This document shows positions 53,889-61,900 of a DNA stretch of 64,000 nt, one piece after another. Position 1 is the first letter of the stretch. Each line of letters opens with the position of its first letter. Under the pieces are notes generated by a model. The model was not told where the DNA came from. It saw nothing but the letters and a program-made list of their open reading frames with translations, and searched no databases. The stretch lies in contig NZ_JPOL01000002.1 in NCBI RefSeq assembly GCF_000733945.1, positions 1,241,001 to 1,305,000 on the forward strand. The letters run 5' to 3'. The translations under genes and the position numbers were made by a program. The stretch is from Flavimarina sp. Hel_I_48. Its GTDB lineage: Bacteria; Bacteroidota; Bacteroidia; Flavobacteriales; Flavobacteriaceae.

Positions 53889-54857
53889 ATGTCAGTTTTA
53901 GTATATACAGAATCAGAAGAAGGAAAGTTTAAGAAAACCGCATACGAAGTGGCGAGTTATGCCCGTGGCATCGCAGATATGTTAGGCACAACGGTAACGG
54001 CGGTAACTATCAACGCAGAAGAAACGTCTTCGCTGGGAGCTTATGGTGTGAATAAGGTTTTACACGTTAAGAATGAAAAGTTAAAGCAATTTAGCGCCTC
54101 GGCCTATGCCTCAACTTTAGAAATGGCTGCCAAGCAGGAGGATGCGAAAGTTGTAGTATTAAGTTCTTCCGCAAATGCGAGATACCTCGCCCCTTTACTG
54201 GCCGTTGCGCTAGAGGCAGGTTATGCTTCAAATGTAGTTGCACTGCCTACTAGCCAGGAACCTTTTAAAGTAAAACGCACAGCTTTTACAAACAAAGCCT
54301 TTAGCCATACAGAAATAACTACGCCAGTTAAAATAATCAGTCTTGGCAAGAATGCTTTCGGACTAAAAGAGGCTGAGACCGAGGTTCAGGAAGAAGATTT
54401 TTCTCCTGAATTACCAGAAAACGCTTTCAACGTTGCAGTGCAATCCGTAGATAAAGCTAAGGACAAAGTCAGCATCGCTGATGCGGAGATCGTTGTATCT
54501 GCTGGTCGTGGCCTTAAAGGTCCAGAAAACTGGGAAATGATCGAGGAAATGGCAGACATTCTGGGTGCCGCGATGGCCTGTTCTAAACCGGTATCAGATT
54601 TAGGCTGGAGACCTCATGGAGAGCATGTGGGTCAAACAGGGAAACCGGTAGCTGCTAACTTGTATATTGCAGTTGGTATTTCTGGGGCAATTCAGCACCT
54701 TGCAGGTATAAATTCTTCCAAGACGAAATTAGTGATCAACAATGATCCCGAAGCCCCCTTCTTTAAGGCAGCTGATTACGGTATCGTGGGTGATGCTTTT
54801 GAAATTATACCCCGGCTCAATGAGAAATTAAAGGCTTTTAAGGAGCAAAATTCCTAG
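53889..54857 (+). CDS. etfA: Electron transfer flavoprotein, alpha subunit
   Basis: 322 residues from the ATG at 53889 (MSVLVYTESEEGKF), the normal start; an ATG-less extension in frame to 53841 is not family sequence. The C-terminal FAD domain carries IVVSAGRGLKGPENW, the signature GWRPHGEHVGQTGKPVAANLYIAVGISGAIQHLAG in consecutive pieces, and INNDPEAPFFKAADYGIVGD, all FAD-binding. It forms the EtfAB heterodimer with the product of the gene upstream. Confidence 0.95.
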   Translation: MSVLVYTESEEGKFKKTAYEVASYARGIADMLGTTVTAVTINAEETSSLGAYGVNKVLHVKNEKLKQFSASAYASTLEMAAKQEDAKVVVLSSSANARYLAPLLAVALEAGYASNVVALPTSQEPFKVKRTAFTNKAFSHTEITTPVKIISLGKNAFGLKEAETEVQEEDFSPELPENAFNVAVQSVDKAKDKVSIADAEIVVSAGRGLKGPENWEMIEEMADILGAAMACSKPVSDLGWRPHGEHVGQTGKPVAANLYIAVGISGAIQHLAGINSSKTKLVINNDPEAPFFKAADYGIVGDAFEIIPRLNEKLKAFKEQNS

Positions 54858-54879
54858 GTCAAATACTATTTATAATAAT

Positions 54880-54926
54880 AAGGCTGTTTTATCTGAGGAT
54901 TTTTTCCCTCTTTTAAGCAGCCTTTT
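54880..54926 (+). terminator. Terminator of etfBA, running into the next promoter
   Basis: AAGGCTG (54880-54886) pairs with CAGCCTT (54918-54924); inside, GAGG (54895-54898) pairs with CCTC (54907-54910). A TTTT tract follows and ends 2 bases before the -7 box of the next gene. Confidence 0.7.
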
Positions 54927-54928
54927 CC

Positions 54929-54936
54929 TATTTTTG
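54929..54936 (+). promoter_or_regulatory. -7 box of the bifunctional-nuclease gene; transcript probably leaderless
   Basis: TATTTTTG matches TAnnTTTG and ends 5 bases before the ATG at 54942. Its first bases are almost continuous with the T-tract of the etfA terminator. Confidence 0.55.
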
Positions 54937-54941
54937 CCCCC

Positions 54942-55556
54942 ATGAGTTTAGTGCGGATGAACATAAAGGGAATATCGTATAGCCAGACCCAGAACGGGGC
55001 CTATGCGCTTATTCTGAACGAAATTGATGGAGAACGGAAACTTCCCATTGTTATAGGTGCTTTTGAAGCCCAGAGTATTGCTATTGCCCTGGAGAAGGAA
55101 ATCAGGCCACCACGGCCCCTTACCCATGATCTGTTCAAAAATTTTGCAGACCGTTTTGATGTGGTGATCAAGCAGGTCATTATTCACAAGCTTGTGGACG
55201 GTGTATTTTATTCCAGCTTAATTTGTGAGCGCGAGGGCAAAGAGGAAACCATTGACGCACGTACGAGTGACGCGATCTCCCTCGCCCTTCGGTTTGATGC
55301 ACCCATTTTTACCTATAAGAATATACTTGACAAAGCTGGTATTTTCCTAAAAACAAAAGAGCAGTCTGAAACTACAGATGAGAAGGAAGATATTATGGTA
55401 GATGACCTTGTTCAGGAAACTGAAGGCTCTGGCTCAAAAGGCAATTTTGCTAATCTTCCCCTTCAGGAACTTAACAACATGCTTGATAAAGCGGTTGCTC
55501 ATGAGGATTATGAGGCCGCTGCAAAAATAAGGGATGAAATCTCTAAACGTAACTAG
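54942..55556 (+). CDS. Bifunctional nuclease (BFN/DUF151) family protein with UVR motif
   Basis: 204 residues. The BFN domain (about 1-140) shows LPIVIGAFEAQSIAIALE, RPLTHDLFKNFAD and the conserved IDARTSDAISLALRFDAPIF. A linker rich in Glu/Thr is followed by a C-terminal UVR-like helix pair (LQELNNMLDKAVAHEDYEAAAKIRDEI, in pieces, about 172-200), as in UvrB/UvrC and ClpC-type proteins. Plant BFN proteins have RNase and DNase activity; bacterial roles are poorly known. It lies 5 bases before the nucleoside transporter gene, which suggests a joint role in nucleotide scavenging. Confidence 0.9.
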   Translation: MSLVRMNIKGISYSQTQNGAYALILNEIDGERKLPIVIGAFEAQSIAIALEKEIRPPRPLTHDLFKNFADRFDVVIKQVIIHKLVDGVFYSSLICEREGKEETIDARTSDAISLALRFDAPIFTYKNILDKAGIFLKTKEQSETTDEKEDIMVDDLVQETEGSGSKGNFANLPLQELNNMLDKAVAHEDYEAAAKIRDEISKRN

Positions 55557-55561
55557 ATTGC

Positions 55562-56977
55562 ATGCATAAACTACTACTTGCCCTACTATTTACATTCAGC
55601 TTTATATCCAATTCCTTTTCTCAAACGGTACAGGAAGCTTTGCCTGTTAAGCAGGCAGCTACCTTAATCCCCAATCAGGGTTTTTCCATAGACAGTCTGT
55701 GGCGCGGCGTCCTTGGTATGGCCTGCCTTCTGGTGGTCACCTATTTTCTAAGCGTAAACAAAAAAGCAATCAACTGGAAAACCGTAGGCCTGGGACTTAG
55801 CGCACAACTGCTACTCGCGGTAGGTGTTCTTAAAGTATATTACGTACAGGTAGCCTTTGAATTTGTAGGTAAGATTTTTGTGAAAATCCTGGATTTTACG
55901 GCAGCGGGAAGTGAATTTCTGCTTGGTGGAATGATGGATGTAAACAACTTTGGCTTTATATTTATATTTCAGGTATTGCCCACGATCATTTTCTTTTCTG
56001 CTTTGACATCGGTATTGTTTTATCTGGGTGTTGTACAGATTATCGTAAAAGGGCTGGCAACACTTTTAAGCCGGTTATTACATATATCTGGAGCAGAAAG
56101 CCTATCTGTTGCGGGCAATATATTTTTAGGTCAGACAGAAGCGCCCCTTATGATCAAAGCGTATCTGGAACGTATGACACGTTCTGAAATCCTGCTTGTC
56201 ATGATAGGCGGCATGGCGACTGTTGCCGGTGGAGTTCTTGCCGCGTATATTGGCTTTCTGGGAGGTGATGACCCGGCCCTGCGACTTGAATTTGCCAAGC
56301 ATTTGCTTGCTGCATCGGTTATGGCGGCACCCGGGGCAATCGTTGTTTCTAAAATTCTCTATCCGCAGCAGGAGGAAATCGACTCCCGCGTAGAGGTTTC
56401 TTCGGAAAAAATTGGCTCTAACATTCTTGATGCCATTGCAAACGGAACGACGGAAGGATTAAAATTAGCGGCAAACGTGGGCGCCATGTTACTTGTGTTT
56501 GTAGCATTCATCGCCATGATCAATTATGGGCTGAATAAAGTAGGCGAACTCACCTATTTAAACAGTTTTTTAGCCGAATATACGCCCTATACCGCATTTT
56601 CACTGGAGTCTATACTGGGGACTGTTTTTGCTCCGCTTATGTGGTTGATAGGCGTTGCTACCGAAGATGTTATGTTAATGGGCCAACTTCTGGGTGTTAA
56701 GCTCGCAGCCAGCGAATTTGTGGGTTACATACAATTGGCCGAATTGAAAAACACGGCAAGCGGACTCACATTTACCTATGAGAAATCTGTGATTATGGCT
56801 ACGTATATGTTGTGTGGCTTTGCAAATTTTGCATCAATAGGCATACAGATAGGCGGTATAGGATCACTCGCACCAGGTCAACGCAGAACGCTTTCAGAAT
56901 TCGGTATTAAAGCCTTGATAGGTGGTACGATCGCCTCACTATTATCAGCAACGATCGCTGGAATGATTATAGGTTAA
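55562..56977 (+). CDS. Concentrative nucleoside transporter (NupC/CNT family)
   Basis: 471 residues. A signal-like N-terminus (LLALLFTFSFISNSFSQ) and a short periplasmic segment precede the CNT core, as in other Bacteroidetes members. Family motifs: NIFLGQTEAPLMIKAYL (substrate-site GQTEAP), MIGGMATVAGGVLAAYIGF, GVATEDVMLMGQLLG, and the late TYMLCGFANFASIGIQIGG split by helix ends. It imports nucleosides with Na+ or H+. It is the last gene of the run etfB-etfA-BFN-CNT, although a terminator separates the first two genes. Its stop overlaps the next convergent gene by 4 bases. Confidence 0.93.
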   Translation: MHKLLLALLFTFSFISNSFSQTVQEALPVKQAATLIPNQGFSIDSLWRGVLGMACLLVVTYFLSVNKKAINWKTVGLGLSAQLLLAVGVLKVYYVQVAFEFVGKIFVKILDFTAAGSEFLLGGMMDVNNFGFIFIFQVLPTIIFFSALTSVLFYLGVVQIIVKGLATLLSRLLHISGAESLSVAGNIFLGQTEAPLMIKAYLERMTRSEILLVMIGGMATVAGGVLAAYIGFLGGDDPALRLEFAKHLLAASVMAAPGAIVVSKILYPQQEEIDSRVEVSSEKIGSNILDAIANGTTEGLKLAANVGAMLLVFVAFIAMINYGLNKVGELTYLNSFLAEYTPYTAFSLESILGTVFAPLMWLIGVATEDVMLMGQLLGVKLAASEFVGYIQLAELKNTASGLTFTYEKSVIMATYMLCGFANFASIGIQIGGIGSLAPGQRRTLSEFGIKALIGGTIASLLSATIAGMIIG

Positions 56978-57336
56978 TCAAGCTCAAAAGTAGTTGCCCA
57001 GGAAATGGCCTGATCAAGGGTTTTAAAAAATGCGAAAGGACCATCAAACATTGCCTGCTCTTCTAACAAAGTTTCTTCTGCATTAGGCTGATCTGTAACA
57101 ATTGCAATGGCAACCATTTGTTTTTTGTTCAAATGCTGGTACGCATTAATATCAATAATGGTACGCATCTTTCGGTTGGAAATGTATACGAATTTCCTGT
57201 TATGATAATAAACGTCTATACCACGCATTAACGTCTGAACCTGTTCAACTGAAAGATCCTGGTAGGGTTCACGTTCAAAATAAACGTATTTGTCATAACA
57301 AAATGCCTTGCCAAAAGGATATTCAAGTATCTTCAC
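56974..57336 (-). CDS. Unknown 120-residue protein, possibly SpoIIAA/STAS-like
   Basis: 120 residues with alternating strands and helices (FCYDKYVYFEREPYQDLSVE, VYYHNRKFVYISNRK, QMVAIAIVTDQ, AFFKTLDQAISWATTF). The last helix, with an aromatic-x-aromatic then ALxWA-like pattern, recalls SpoIIAA-like/STAS-fold proteins. No catalytic residues are evident. It runs into the transporter gene, overlapping it by 4 bases, and is divergent from thyA. The fold suggestion is weak inference. Confidence 0.7.
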   Translation of the reverse strand: MKILEYPFGKAFCYDKYVYFEREPYQDLSVEQVQTLMRGIDVYYHNRKFVYISNRKMRTIIDINAYQHLNKKQMVAIAIVTDQPNAEETLLEEQAMFDGPFAFFKTLDQAISWATTFELD

Positions 57337-57486
57337 TAGGATTTTATTTAGAGGGTAAAAATAGCGTTTTTTTTCAATGTTAACAAAAACCTAATGATTT
57401 TTTAAGAATATGCTAAAACCAGCGCGCTTTGTATTCCTTACGATGAACGAGTATAACTCATGTAACGTATGCAGCCTAAAATTTAG

Positions 57487-57494
57487 TAATTTTG
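57487..57494 (+). promoter_or_regulatory. -7 box of thyA
   Basis: TAATTTTG matches TAnnTTTG; a start about 6 bases on would give a leader of about 20 bases before the ATG at 57521. No -33 TTTG is seen at the expected place. Confidence 0.5.
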
Positions 57495-57520
57495 CTTTTT
57501 GTTGAAATTCAAAATAAGTA

Positions 57521-58366
57521 ATGAAACAATATCACGATTTAATAAAGCACATTCTGGAACACGGAACCCAAAAAGGGGATCGTACAGGAACAGGTACAAA
57601 AAGTGTTTTTGGTTATCAAATGCGCTTTGATCTCGCCGATGGCTTTCCTCTGGTTACCACAAAGAAATTGCACCTAAAGTCCATTATTCATGAACTTTTA
57701 TGGTTTTTAAATGGAGAAACGAACATAAAATACCTACAGGATCATAAAGTGCGCATCTGGAATGAGTGGGCAGATGAAAATGGTGATCTGGGCCCTGTTT
57801 ATGGCCGTCAATGGCGCAACTGGAACAATGATGAAATAGACCAGATCCAGGAGGTGGTAGATACATTAAAAACAAATCCAAACAGTAGGCGCATGCTCGT
57901 TAGCGCATGGAATCCCAGTGTCATGCCAGATACGAAAAAGACTTTTGCAGATAACGTGGCACAGGGCAAAGCTGCGCTTCCACCCTGTCACGCCTTCTTT
58001 CAGTTTTATGTAGCACCGCCAGAATTTCCAAACGAAAAGCCCAAACTTTCCTGCCAACTTTATCAGCGCAGTGCAGATGTTTTCTTGGGAGTTCCCTTCA
58101 ATATTGCTTCTTACGCCCTTTTTACGATGATGATCGCACAGGTGTGTGATTATGCGCCGGGAGATTTTATTCACACTTTTGGTGACGCGCATATTTACAG
58201 CAATCATATGGAACAGGTGGAGCTACAGTTGTCCAGGGATCCCCATTCCCTACCCACCATGATCATAAATCCTGAAGTAAAAGATATCTTTGGCTTCACT
58301 TTTGATGACTTTACATTAACAAATTACAATCCGCATCCACATATCAAGGGTGCCGTTGCCATTTAA
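57521..58366 (+). CDS. thyA: Thymidylate synthase
   Basis: 281 residues of the ThyA type. Motifs: [20 protein letters not shown] (dUMP-phosphate Arg), the [20 protein letters not shown] segment, catalytic Cys in [13 protein letters not shown] (about 155), [20 protein letters not shown], and the C-terminal [10 protein letters not shown]. It converts dUMP to dTMP using methylene-tetrahydrofolate, producing dihydrofolate, which FolA (encoded at the right end of the window) reduces. Followed after 18 bases by the TonB-C-like gene. Confidence 0.97.
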   Translation: MKQYHDLIKHILEHGTQKGDRTGTGTKSVFGYQMRFDLADGFPLVTTKKLHLKSIIHELLWFLNGETNIKYLQDHKVRIWNEWADENGDLGPVYGRQWRNWNNDEIDQIQEVVDTLKTNPNSRRMLVSAWNPSVMPDTKKTFADNVAQGKAALPPCHAFFQFYVAPPEFPNEKPKLSCQLYQRSADVFLGVPFNIASYALFTMMIAQVCDYAPGDFIHTFGDAHIYSNHMEQVELQLSRDPHSLPTMIINPEVKDIFGFTFDDFTLTNYNPHPHIKGAVAI

Positions 58367-58384
58367 TAACCCAAATACATAATT

Positions 58385-58798
58385 ATGAAAAAATTACTTG
58401 TACTCTTATTCTTGACTTTTACCGCCACAACATTTGCCCAGGACGGTGTTTCTGTAAATGGAGGAACGATGGTCATAAAGGATATAGCACCCGTTTGGCC
58501 TGGCTGCGACGGCTCTATTGCAAAAAAGAAAGCCTGTTTTAAGCAAAAACTTGCCCAGCATATAGGTAAAAACTTTAGGTTTCCGGAAGGTTATACACCA
58601 GGCAGTGTCAAAGAAAAAGTTGTGGTGAGTTTTGTTATCAATGAAAAAGGCGCACCTGAAATTTTAGAGGTAAAAGGTGGTACCGCAGCCCTTCAAAACG
58701 AGGCAAAGCGGAATATTCTTTCTATACCACATATGACTCCCGGCCAGGCTAACGGTAAACCAAAGGCCATTAAATATAAAGTACCCTTTACGTTTTAA
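58385..58798 (+). CDS. Secreted TonB C-terminal-domain-like protein
   Basis: 137 residues: signal peptide (MKKLLVLLFLTFTATTFAQ), then a single domain like the C-terminus of TonB (about 55-137: FPEGYTPGSVKEKVVVSFVI, GAPEILEVKGGT, the helix LQNEAKRNILSIP and the closing strand KYKVPFTF). It lacks the membrane anchor and Pro-rich linker of a working TonB, so it cannot transmit energy by itself. A Cys pair (CDGSIAKKKAC) precedes the domain. It is probably a periplasmic protein of unknown role, co-transcribed with thyA. Confidence 0.82.
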   Translation: MKKLLVLLFLTFTATTFAQDGVSVNGGTMVIKDIAPVWPGCDGSIAKKKACFKQKLAQHIGKNFRFPEGYTPGSVKEKVVVSFVINEKGAPEILEVKGGTAALQNEAKRNILSIPHMTPGQANGKPKAIKYKVPFTF

Positions 58799-58832
58799 CG
58801 AGGTCTTAACGCAGGCAGCTACGTGGTGATTG

Positions 58833-58840
58833 TAAATTTG
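58833..58840 (+). promoter_or_regulatory. -7 box of egtB
   Basis: TAAATTTG matches TAnnTTTG and lies 16 bases before the ATG at 58857, so the leader is about 10 bases. Confidence 0.5.
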
Positions 58841-58856
58841 AGTATCATCGTTAAGT

Positions 58857-60035
58857 ATGTACTTTATGATTGCCACAAAACCTGATCTTTTACAATTTTT
58901 CAAAAAAACCCGATCTCATTCCGAGAGCATCTGTGAACCTTTACAAATCGAGGATTACGTAGTGCAGCCCATCGTTGATGTTTCTCCTCCTAAATGGCAT
59001 CTGGGACATACAACCTGGTTTTTTGAGGAGTTTATCCTCAAACCCCATAAAAAAGAATACAAACTTTTTAGCGAGGATTTTGCTTTCGTTTTCAACAGTT
59101 ATTACGAGAGCGTGGGAAAGCGCGTAGTGCGTACAGATCGTGGAAACTTGTCCCGGCCTACGGTCAAGGAGGTTTATTCCTATAGAAACTATGTTACAGA
59201 ACAGCTATCAGAGTTACTGAATGAGGAGGTCTCTGAGGAGATAGAAGGACTGGTCGAAATTGGTATTCACCACGAGAAACAGCATCAGGAACTACTTCTT
59301 ACTGATATCAAATATATTCTGGGCAACAATCCCCTTACACCCGCATACCGTGATGATTTTCAAGAATCAACCATTGAATCGCAAAAGCCACAATGGATTG
59401 AAATTCCGGAAGGGATTTACACTATAGGCCATCGCGGGGATGGTTTTGCCTATGATAACGAGTTTGGTCGTCACAAGGTTTTTCTTCAAAAGTTTGCCAT
59501 CGCCAACCGTTTCGTTACAAATGGGAATTATCTTGAATTCATAGAAGCCGGCGGTTATGAGAATGTCATGCTGTGGCATGCTGAAGGTTGGGAATGGGTA
59601 CAGACACACGATATAAGCAAACCTTTATACTGGCACAAAACCGAAACTGGCTGGCAGCATTATACCATGCAGGGCCTCAATTCACTTGACCCTGACGCTC
59701 CCCTGGCACATATTTCATATTACGAGGCATTTGCTTATGCACAATGGAAAGGCCTACGACTTCCCACGGAATTTGAATGGGAAGTGGCACAGGAGCATTT
59801 TTCATGGGGACAACGCTGGGAATGGACAGAAAGCGCCTATCTCCCCTACCCGGGCTATACTAAAGTGGATGGTGCCCTGGGAGAATACAACGGCAAATTT
59901 ATGGTGAGTCAAAAAACACTGCGTGGCGGATCTGTAGCTACTTCAGAAAAACATACGCGTCCCACTTACCGCAACTTTTTTCACCCACAATTACGCTGGC
60001 AGTTCACCGGACTCCGACTTGCAAAAACGCTTTAG
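58857..60035 (+). CDS. egtB: Ergothioneine biosynthesis sulfoxide synthase EgtB
   Basis: 392 residues from 58857; a second ATG at 58866 is equally possible. The N-terminal DinB-like domain (about 10-150) carries the iron ligands: the His of HLGHTTWFFEEF and the HHEKQHQE pair (HxxxH, about 138-145). The C-terminal FGE-sulfatase-like domain (about 180-390) has WIEIPEGIYTIGHRG, FVTNGNYLEFI, LRLPTEFEWEVA, RWEWTESAY and RNFFHPQLRWQFTGLRLA. EgtB joins a thiol (gamma-Glu-Cys or Cys) to hercynine with O2 and iron; which thiol is used cannot be told. egtD follows after 8 bases. Confidence 0.92.
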   Translation: MYFMIATKPDLLQFFKKTRSHSESICEPLQIEDYVVQPIVDVSPPKWHLGHTTWFFEEFILKPHKKEYKLFSEDFAFVFNSYYESVGKRVVRTDRGNLSRPTVKEVYSYRNYVTEQLSELLNEEVSEEIEGLVEIGIHHEKQHQELLLTDIKYILGNNPLTPAYRDDFQESTIESQKPQWIEIPEGIYTIGHRGDGFAYDNEFGRHKVFLQKFAIANRFVTNGNYLEFIEAGGYENVMLWHAEGWEWVQTHDISKPLYWHKTETGWQHYTMQGLNSLDPDAPLAHISYYEAFAYAQWKGLRLPTEFEWEVAQEHFSWGQRWEWTESAYLPYPGYTKVDGALGEYNGKFMVSQKTLRGGSVATSEKHTRPTYRNFFHPQLRWQFTGLRLAKTL

Positions 60036-60043
60036 AGATTAAA

Positions 60044-61018
60044 ATGACTACACAAGAGAAAACCACGTTTGCAACCGCTTTTGAAAAAGAGGTTTATGAA
60101 GGCTTGACCGCGTTTCCTAAATATCTTTCCTCAAAGTTTTTTTACGATAAAAAGGGAGACAAACTCTTTCAGGAAATCATGGCCATGCCCGAATATTACC
60201 TTACGGGTTGCGAGTATGATATTATAGACTCCCATAAAGAAGAATTTGCTTCTATATTTAGCGCAGATAACGGCTTTGACCTTATTGAACTGGGCGCCGG
60301 CGACGGCAAAAAAACAAAATTGCTATTAGCCCATTTTATGCAGCATAACGTCAATTTTAGCTATAAACCCATAGATATTAGCGCAGATGTACTTGCAGAA
60401 CTTAAAGAAAGCGTAAACGATACCTGGCCAGAGCTGGACATTCAAACGCAACAGGGAACGTATGTTGAAGTTCTTGATAATATATCCACTTTCAACAAGA
60501 GAAAAAAAATCATCATGTTGCTGGGGTCTAATATTGGGAACCTTACGCATGACCTGGCCGTTGATTTTCTAAAGAATATTCAGGAAGCCATGAGAGAAGG
60601 CGATATCTTATTTATGGGTTTGGATCAAAAAAAAGAACCAGAACGTATTCTTTCGGCTTATAAGGATAGTAAAGGGATCACGGAAGCATTTAATAAAAAC
60701 CTGTTAAAACGGATTAATAGGGAACTCGATGCAAATTTTGACCTCGATGCATTTACCCACTGGCCTACCTACAATCCCGAAACCGGAACAACAAAAAGTT
60801 TTCTTGTAAGCCAAAAAGAACAGCTTGTGAATATCAAAAGCCTGAACCTGGAAATCCATCTTCAGGCGTGGGAAAGCATACACACCGAAATTTCCCAGAA
60901 ATACGATGATAGCATTGTCTACTGGCTCGCAAAAGAAGCCGGACTACAGGTTACAGACCAATTTGCCGATGAGAATGGTTATTTTAAAGACTATTTGTTT
61001 GAAAAAGCAAGTTCATAA
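60044..61018 (+). CDS. egtD: L-histidine N-alpha-methyltransferase EgtD
   Basis: 324 residues, the family length. Landmarks: PKYLSSKFFYDKKGDKLFQE and PEYYLTGCEYDI (histidine-site Tyr residues), the SAM motif LIELGAGDGKKTKLLL (about 81-96), YKPIDIS, and LLGSNIGNL. Near the C-terminus HTEISQKY keeps the Glu and Ser that hold the histidine imidazole in mycobacterial EgtD. It trimethylates histidine to hercynine, the substrate of EgtB. The 8-base gap to egtB and the shared strand indicate one operon. Confidence 0.92.
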   Translation: MTTQEKTTFATAFEKEVYEGLTAFPKYLSSKFFYDKKGDKLFQEIMAMPEYYLTGCEYDIIDSHKEEFASIFSADNGFDLIELGAGDGKKTKLLLAHFMQHNVNFSYKPIDISADVLAELKESVNDTWPELDIQTQQGTYVEVLDNISTFNKRKKIIMLLGSNIGNLTHDLAVDFLKNIQEAMREGDILFMGLDQKKEPERILSAYKDSKGITEAFNKNLLKRINRELDANFDLDAFTHWPTYNPETGTTKSFLVSQKEQLVNIKSLNLEIHLQAWESIHTEISQKYDDSIVYWLAKEAGLQVTDQFADENGYFKDYLFEKASS

Positions 61019-61062
61019 ACGTCTAAAGAAAAATCAATTTATATAACACTAAAAACTAAATT

Positions 61063-61344
61063 ATGAAAGCACTATTTAACGGTAAAACCATAGCAGAAAG
61101 CGACAATACAATTGAAGTAGAAGGAAACCACTATTTTCCTCCACATGCAGTAGATCAACAATTTCTTGTAAAAAGCGATACCCATTCCACTTGCCCGTGG
61201 AAAGGAGAAGCTAGTTATTACTCTATTGAGGACGATGGTAAAAAGAGTAAAGATGCCGCATGGTACTATCCCAGCACAAGCGATAAAGCGAAAAACATAG
61301 AAAACTATATCGCTTTCTGGAAAGAGGTTGAAGTGACCTCTTAA
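61063..61344 (+). CDS. DUF427 domain protein
   Basis: 93 residues forming one DUF427 domain. The family's conserved middle HSTCPWKGEASYYSI (about 46-60) with Cys-Pro-Trp-Lys-Gly is present, with the preceding YFPPHAV and the closing DAAWYYP. Members are small beta-tent proteins of unknown function. It lies 44 bases after egtD on the same strand and ends before a strong terminator, so it may be the third gene of the egtB-egtD operon. Confidence 0.9.
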   Translation: MKALFNGKTIAESDNTIEVEGNHYFPPHAVDQQFLVKSDTHSTCPWKGEASYYSIEDDGKKSKDAAWYYPSTSDKAKNIENYIAFWKEVEVTS

Positions 61345-61350
61345 AGCATA

Positions 61351-61387
61351 AAAAACCGGTGATTTAAGCTATAAATCACCGGTTTTT
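61351..61387. terminator. Bidirectional terminator after the egtB-egtD-DUF427 operon
   Basis: A perfect 15-bp stem (61351-61365 with 61371-61385), loop AGCTA, with T-runs on both strands. It serves the plus-strand operon and the convergent glycogen-binding-domain gene. Confidence 0.93.
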
Positions 61388-61409
61388 TATTTATAAATAG
61401 ACTTTTATC

Positions 61410-61709
61410 TTATAATTCAAGTACACTATTCTCAGCATCTGCAAAATCGTTCCACTGGTAGCGATCTGCTTCACTATCGTTTACCCAGGCACTATCCACA
61501 AGATATCTAAATTGATAGGTTTGCTCTGCAGGTAAATTAATGGTTCCCTTGAAATTACCGTTTTTCAGTTTTTTGAGTTGGTAATCTTCTGAAGGATCCC
61601 AATTATTAAAATCTCCTAAAACAATTACTTTTTCCGCATTTTCAGCAGGAAGGGTAAAAGTCACCTTGCATTCTGGTTTTGATTTTAAATAAAGTTTTTT
61701 AATTGCCAT
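61410..61709 (-). CDS. Small stand-alone E-set/AMPK-type glycogen-binding-domain protein
   Basis: 99 residues from the ATG at 61709; the long in-frame extension upstream (hydrophobic, AT-rich) is not convincing. The whole chain is one isoamylase-N/AMPK-beta-like carbohydrate-binding domain: VTFTLPAENAEKVIVLGDFN, NWDPSEDYQLKKLKNGNFKG, QTYQFRYLVDSAWVND. The Trp and Lys positions that contact alpha-glucans in AMPK-type domains appear present. It has no catalytic part and no signal peptide. It may bind glycogen or act as an adaptor; this is inference. Confidence 0.85.
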   Translation of the reverse strand: MAIKKLYLKSKPECKVTFTLPAENAEKVIVLGDFNNWDPSEDYQLKKLKNGNFKGTINLPAEQTYQFRYLVDSAWVNDSEADRYQWNDFADAENSVLEL

Positions 61710-61900
61710 AACTATCGGTTTTATTGAGTAATAAATATAACAAAAGCTCGCGTAAATACCAAAAAACCAAATATTTAACCATAATTTTTTCGGAAAAATC
61801 ATATTAATCCATAATATGGTTTCCATTACGAAATACGAAATCGTTATTTAATTAATTATTTACAATTTGTCATCTCTCAGAATTACTGGAAATAGACAAA

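Noticed and set aside
58385..58798. A functional TonB energy transducer
   Set aside because: It has a cleavable signal peptide and only the C-terminal domain, without anchor or Pro-rich linker.
60044..61018. EgtD lacking its histidine-binding Glu
   Set aside because: A first alignment to FLVSQKEQ suggested loss, but the correct segment is HTEISQKY near the C-terminus, where Glu and Ser are present.
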